This document shows positions 40,563-40,824 of a stretch of DNA of 40,824 bases, in pieces. Location of the stretch: the NCBI RefSeq assembly GCF_002102265.1, contig NZ_LQPG01000002.1, positions 1-40,824 of the forward strand. Direction: 5' to 3'. Source of the stretch: Mycolicibacter longobardus. GTDB lineage: Bacteria > Actinomycetota > Actinomycetes > Mycobacteriales > Mycobacteriaceae. The position numbers and the translations under genes are program-made. How positions within the stretch are numbered: position 1 is the first letter of the stretch; the number at the start of each line of letters is the position of its first letter. The notes beneath the pieces were generated by a model that did not search any database, was not told the origin of the DNA, and saw only the letters and a program-made list of their open reading frames with translations.

Positions 40563-40584
40563 GATGTGCCTTTGGTTGCACATC
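40563..40584. promoter_or_regulatory. Inverted repeat before the right-edge gene
   Basis: GATGTGC-N8-GCACATC, a perfect 7-bp inverted repeat about 45 bp upstream of the TTG start at 40628. It could be an operator or a stem-loop ending the upstream gene. There is no T-tract. Confidence 0.35.
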
Positions 40585-40627
40585 GAACTTTCGACGGCTC
40601 TTAGGGGCTGGATATACGGCAGGGAAA

Positions 40628-40824
40628 TTGGACGCCACCACCCTGCTACCCGACTGGGACGAGACGAAGAAGAACCACGGGGTGTGGCTGGTCGACGACA
40701 AGGACAATCCCACCAAGTCCCTGGTCTACATCTGGGACGGCACCAAGTGGAACAAGGTGCTGCCCGGCCCCTCCGGGCCGGTCGGTGCCACCCCGAACAT
40801 CTCGATCACCTACGAGACCATCCC
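40628..40824 (+). CDS. Partial ORF with collagen-like/tail-fibre-like start
   Basis: A frame open to the right edge (65 full codons). The only start candidate in frame is TTG at 40628, after AGGGAAA. The product is rich in Asp, Lys and Trp (Leu-Leu-Pro-Asp-Trp-Asp-Glu, Tyr-Ile-Trp-Asp-Gly-Thr-Lys-Trp-Asn). It then enters Gly-Pro-Ser-Gly-Pro-Val-Gly-Ala-Thr, a short Gly-x-y collagen-like run. Such an N-terminus resembles phage tail or adhesin-type extracellular fibres. Too little is present to assign a family. Confidence 0.5.
   Translation, partial: MDATTLLPDWDETKKNHGVWLVDDKDNPTKSLVYIWDGTKWNKVLPGPSGPVGATPNISITYETI

Noticed and set aside
40563..40584. Inverted repeat as a CRP-type site
   Set aside because: Core TGTGC-N8-GCACA differs from the CRP pattern TGTGA-N6-TCACA in both bases and spacing, so it is listed only as an unassigned repeat.
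1..40824. CRISPR arrays, insertion sequences, rRNA or tRNA genes
   Set aside because: No spaced direct-repeat array, transposase gene with terminal repeats, or stable RNA signature was seen on reading both strands.

Overview
The window is high-GC actinobacterial chromosome and almost certainly comes from a mycobacterium (Mycobacteriaceae). Lineage markers are a PPE protein, an MmpS/MmpL pair, the long ICL2-type isocitrate lyase (766 aa), a fatty-acyl-AMP ligase, an F420-type LLM oxidoreductase, a mycobacterial-type Tpx with Cys60/80/93, and many genes whose start codon lies 6-7 nt after a TANNNT -10 box (leaderless mRNAs). No tRNA, rRNA, CRISPR array or insertion sequence was seen. Genes are tightly packed and no gene-free gap exceeds 300 bases; the longest (3867-4145) holds only promoters.

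Layout. 1-5.2 kb is accessory: a small Cys-motif protein, a MazF-type and a TacAT-type (GNAT/DUF1778) toxin-antitoxin pair, a zinc-independent quinone-type oxidoreductase, an unusual peroxiredoxin-DUF742 fusion and a dihydrodipicolinate-reductase-like protein. 5.2-10.1 kb has a decayed TetR gene, an SRPBCC protein, an alpha/beta hydrolase, a nitronate monooxygenase coupled to a DUF6498 membrane protein, and an LLM oxidoreductase. 10.1-13.6 kb has VapBC, then two FKBP-type isomerase paralogues (one secreted, one lipoprotein) on either side of an NADP-dependent oxidoreductase, and an S4 RNA-binding protein. 13.6-20.7 kb has a lytic transglycosylase, a KstD-like flavoprotein, an NYN nuclease and an enoyl-CoA hydratase sharing one 23-bp divergent promoter, Tpx, and a membrane protein/diiron-like hydrolase pair divergent from a TetR regulator preceded by a 9-codon leaderless upstream ORF.

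20.7-30.1 kb is the lipid and cell-envelope part: mmpS-mmpL behind a CsoR/RicR-like palindrome, a convergent orphan PPE-SVP gene, a fatty-acyl-AMP ligase, a small membrane protein and isocitrate lyase 2. 30.1-33.9 kb has an HD hydrolase divergent from a frameshifted GlxA-type regulator, then an acyltransferase-3/SGNH pair for surface O-acylation. 34-40.8 kb has a neutral ceramidase, a STAS protein, a tightly coupled PAP2-YaaA-VanX run, a DUF6461/thiamine-binding pair, D-aminoacyl-tRNA deacylase, a DUF2834-like membrane protein and the first 65 codons of a protein with a collagen-like or tail-fibre-like sequence that runs off the right edge.

Most notable: the peroxiredoxin-DUF742 fusion, the metal/sulfur-type operator before mmpSL, the overlapping back-to-back -10 boxes at 16.63 kb, the leaderless upstream ORF before tetR, and two regulators broken by frameshifts. 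All functional calls come from reading motifs by eye; no database search was run.
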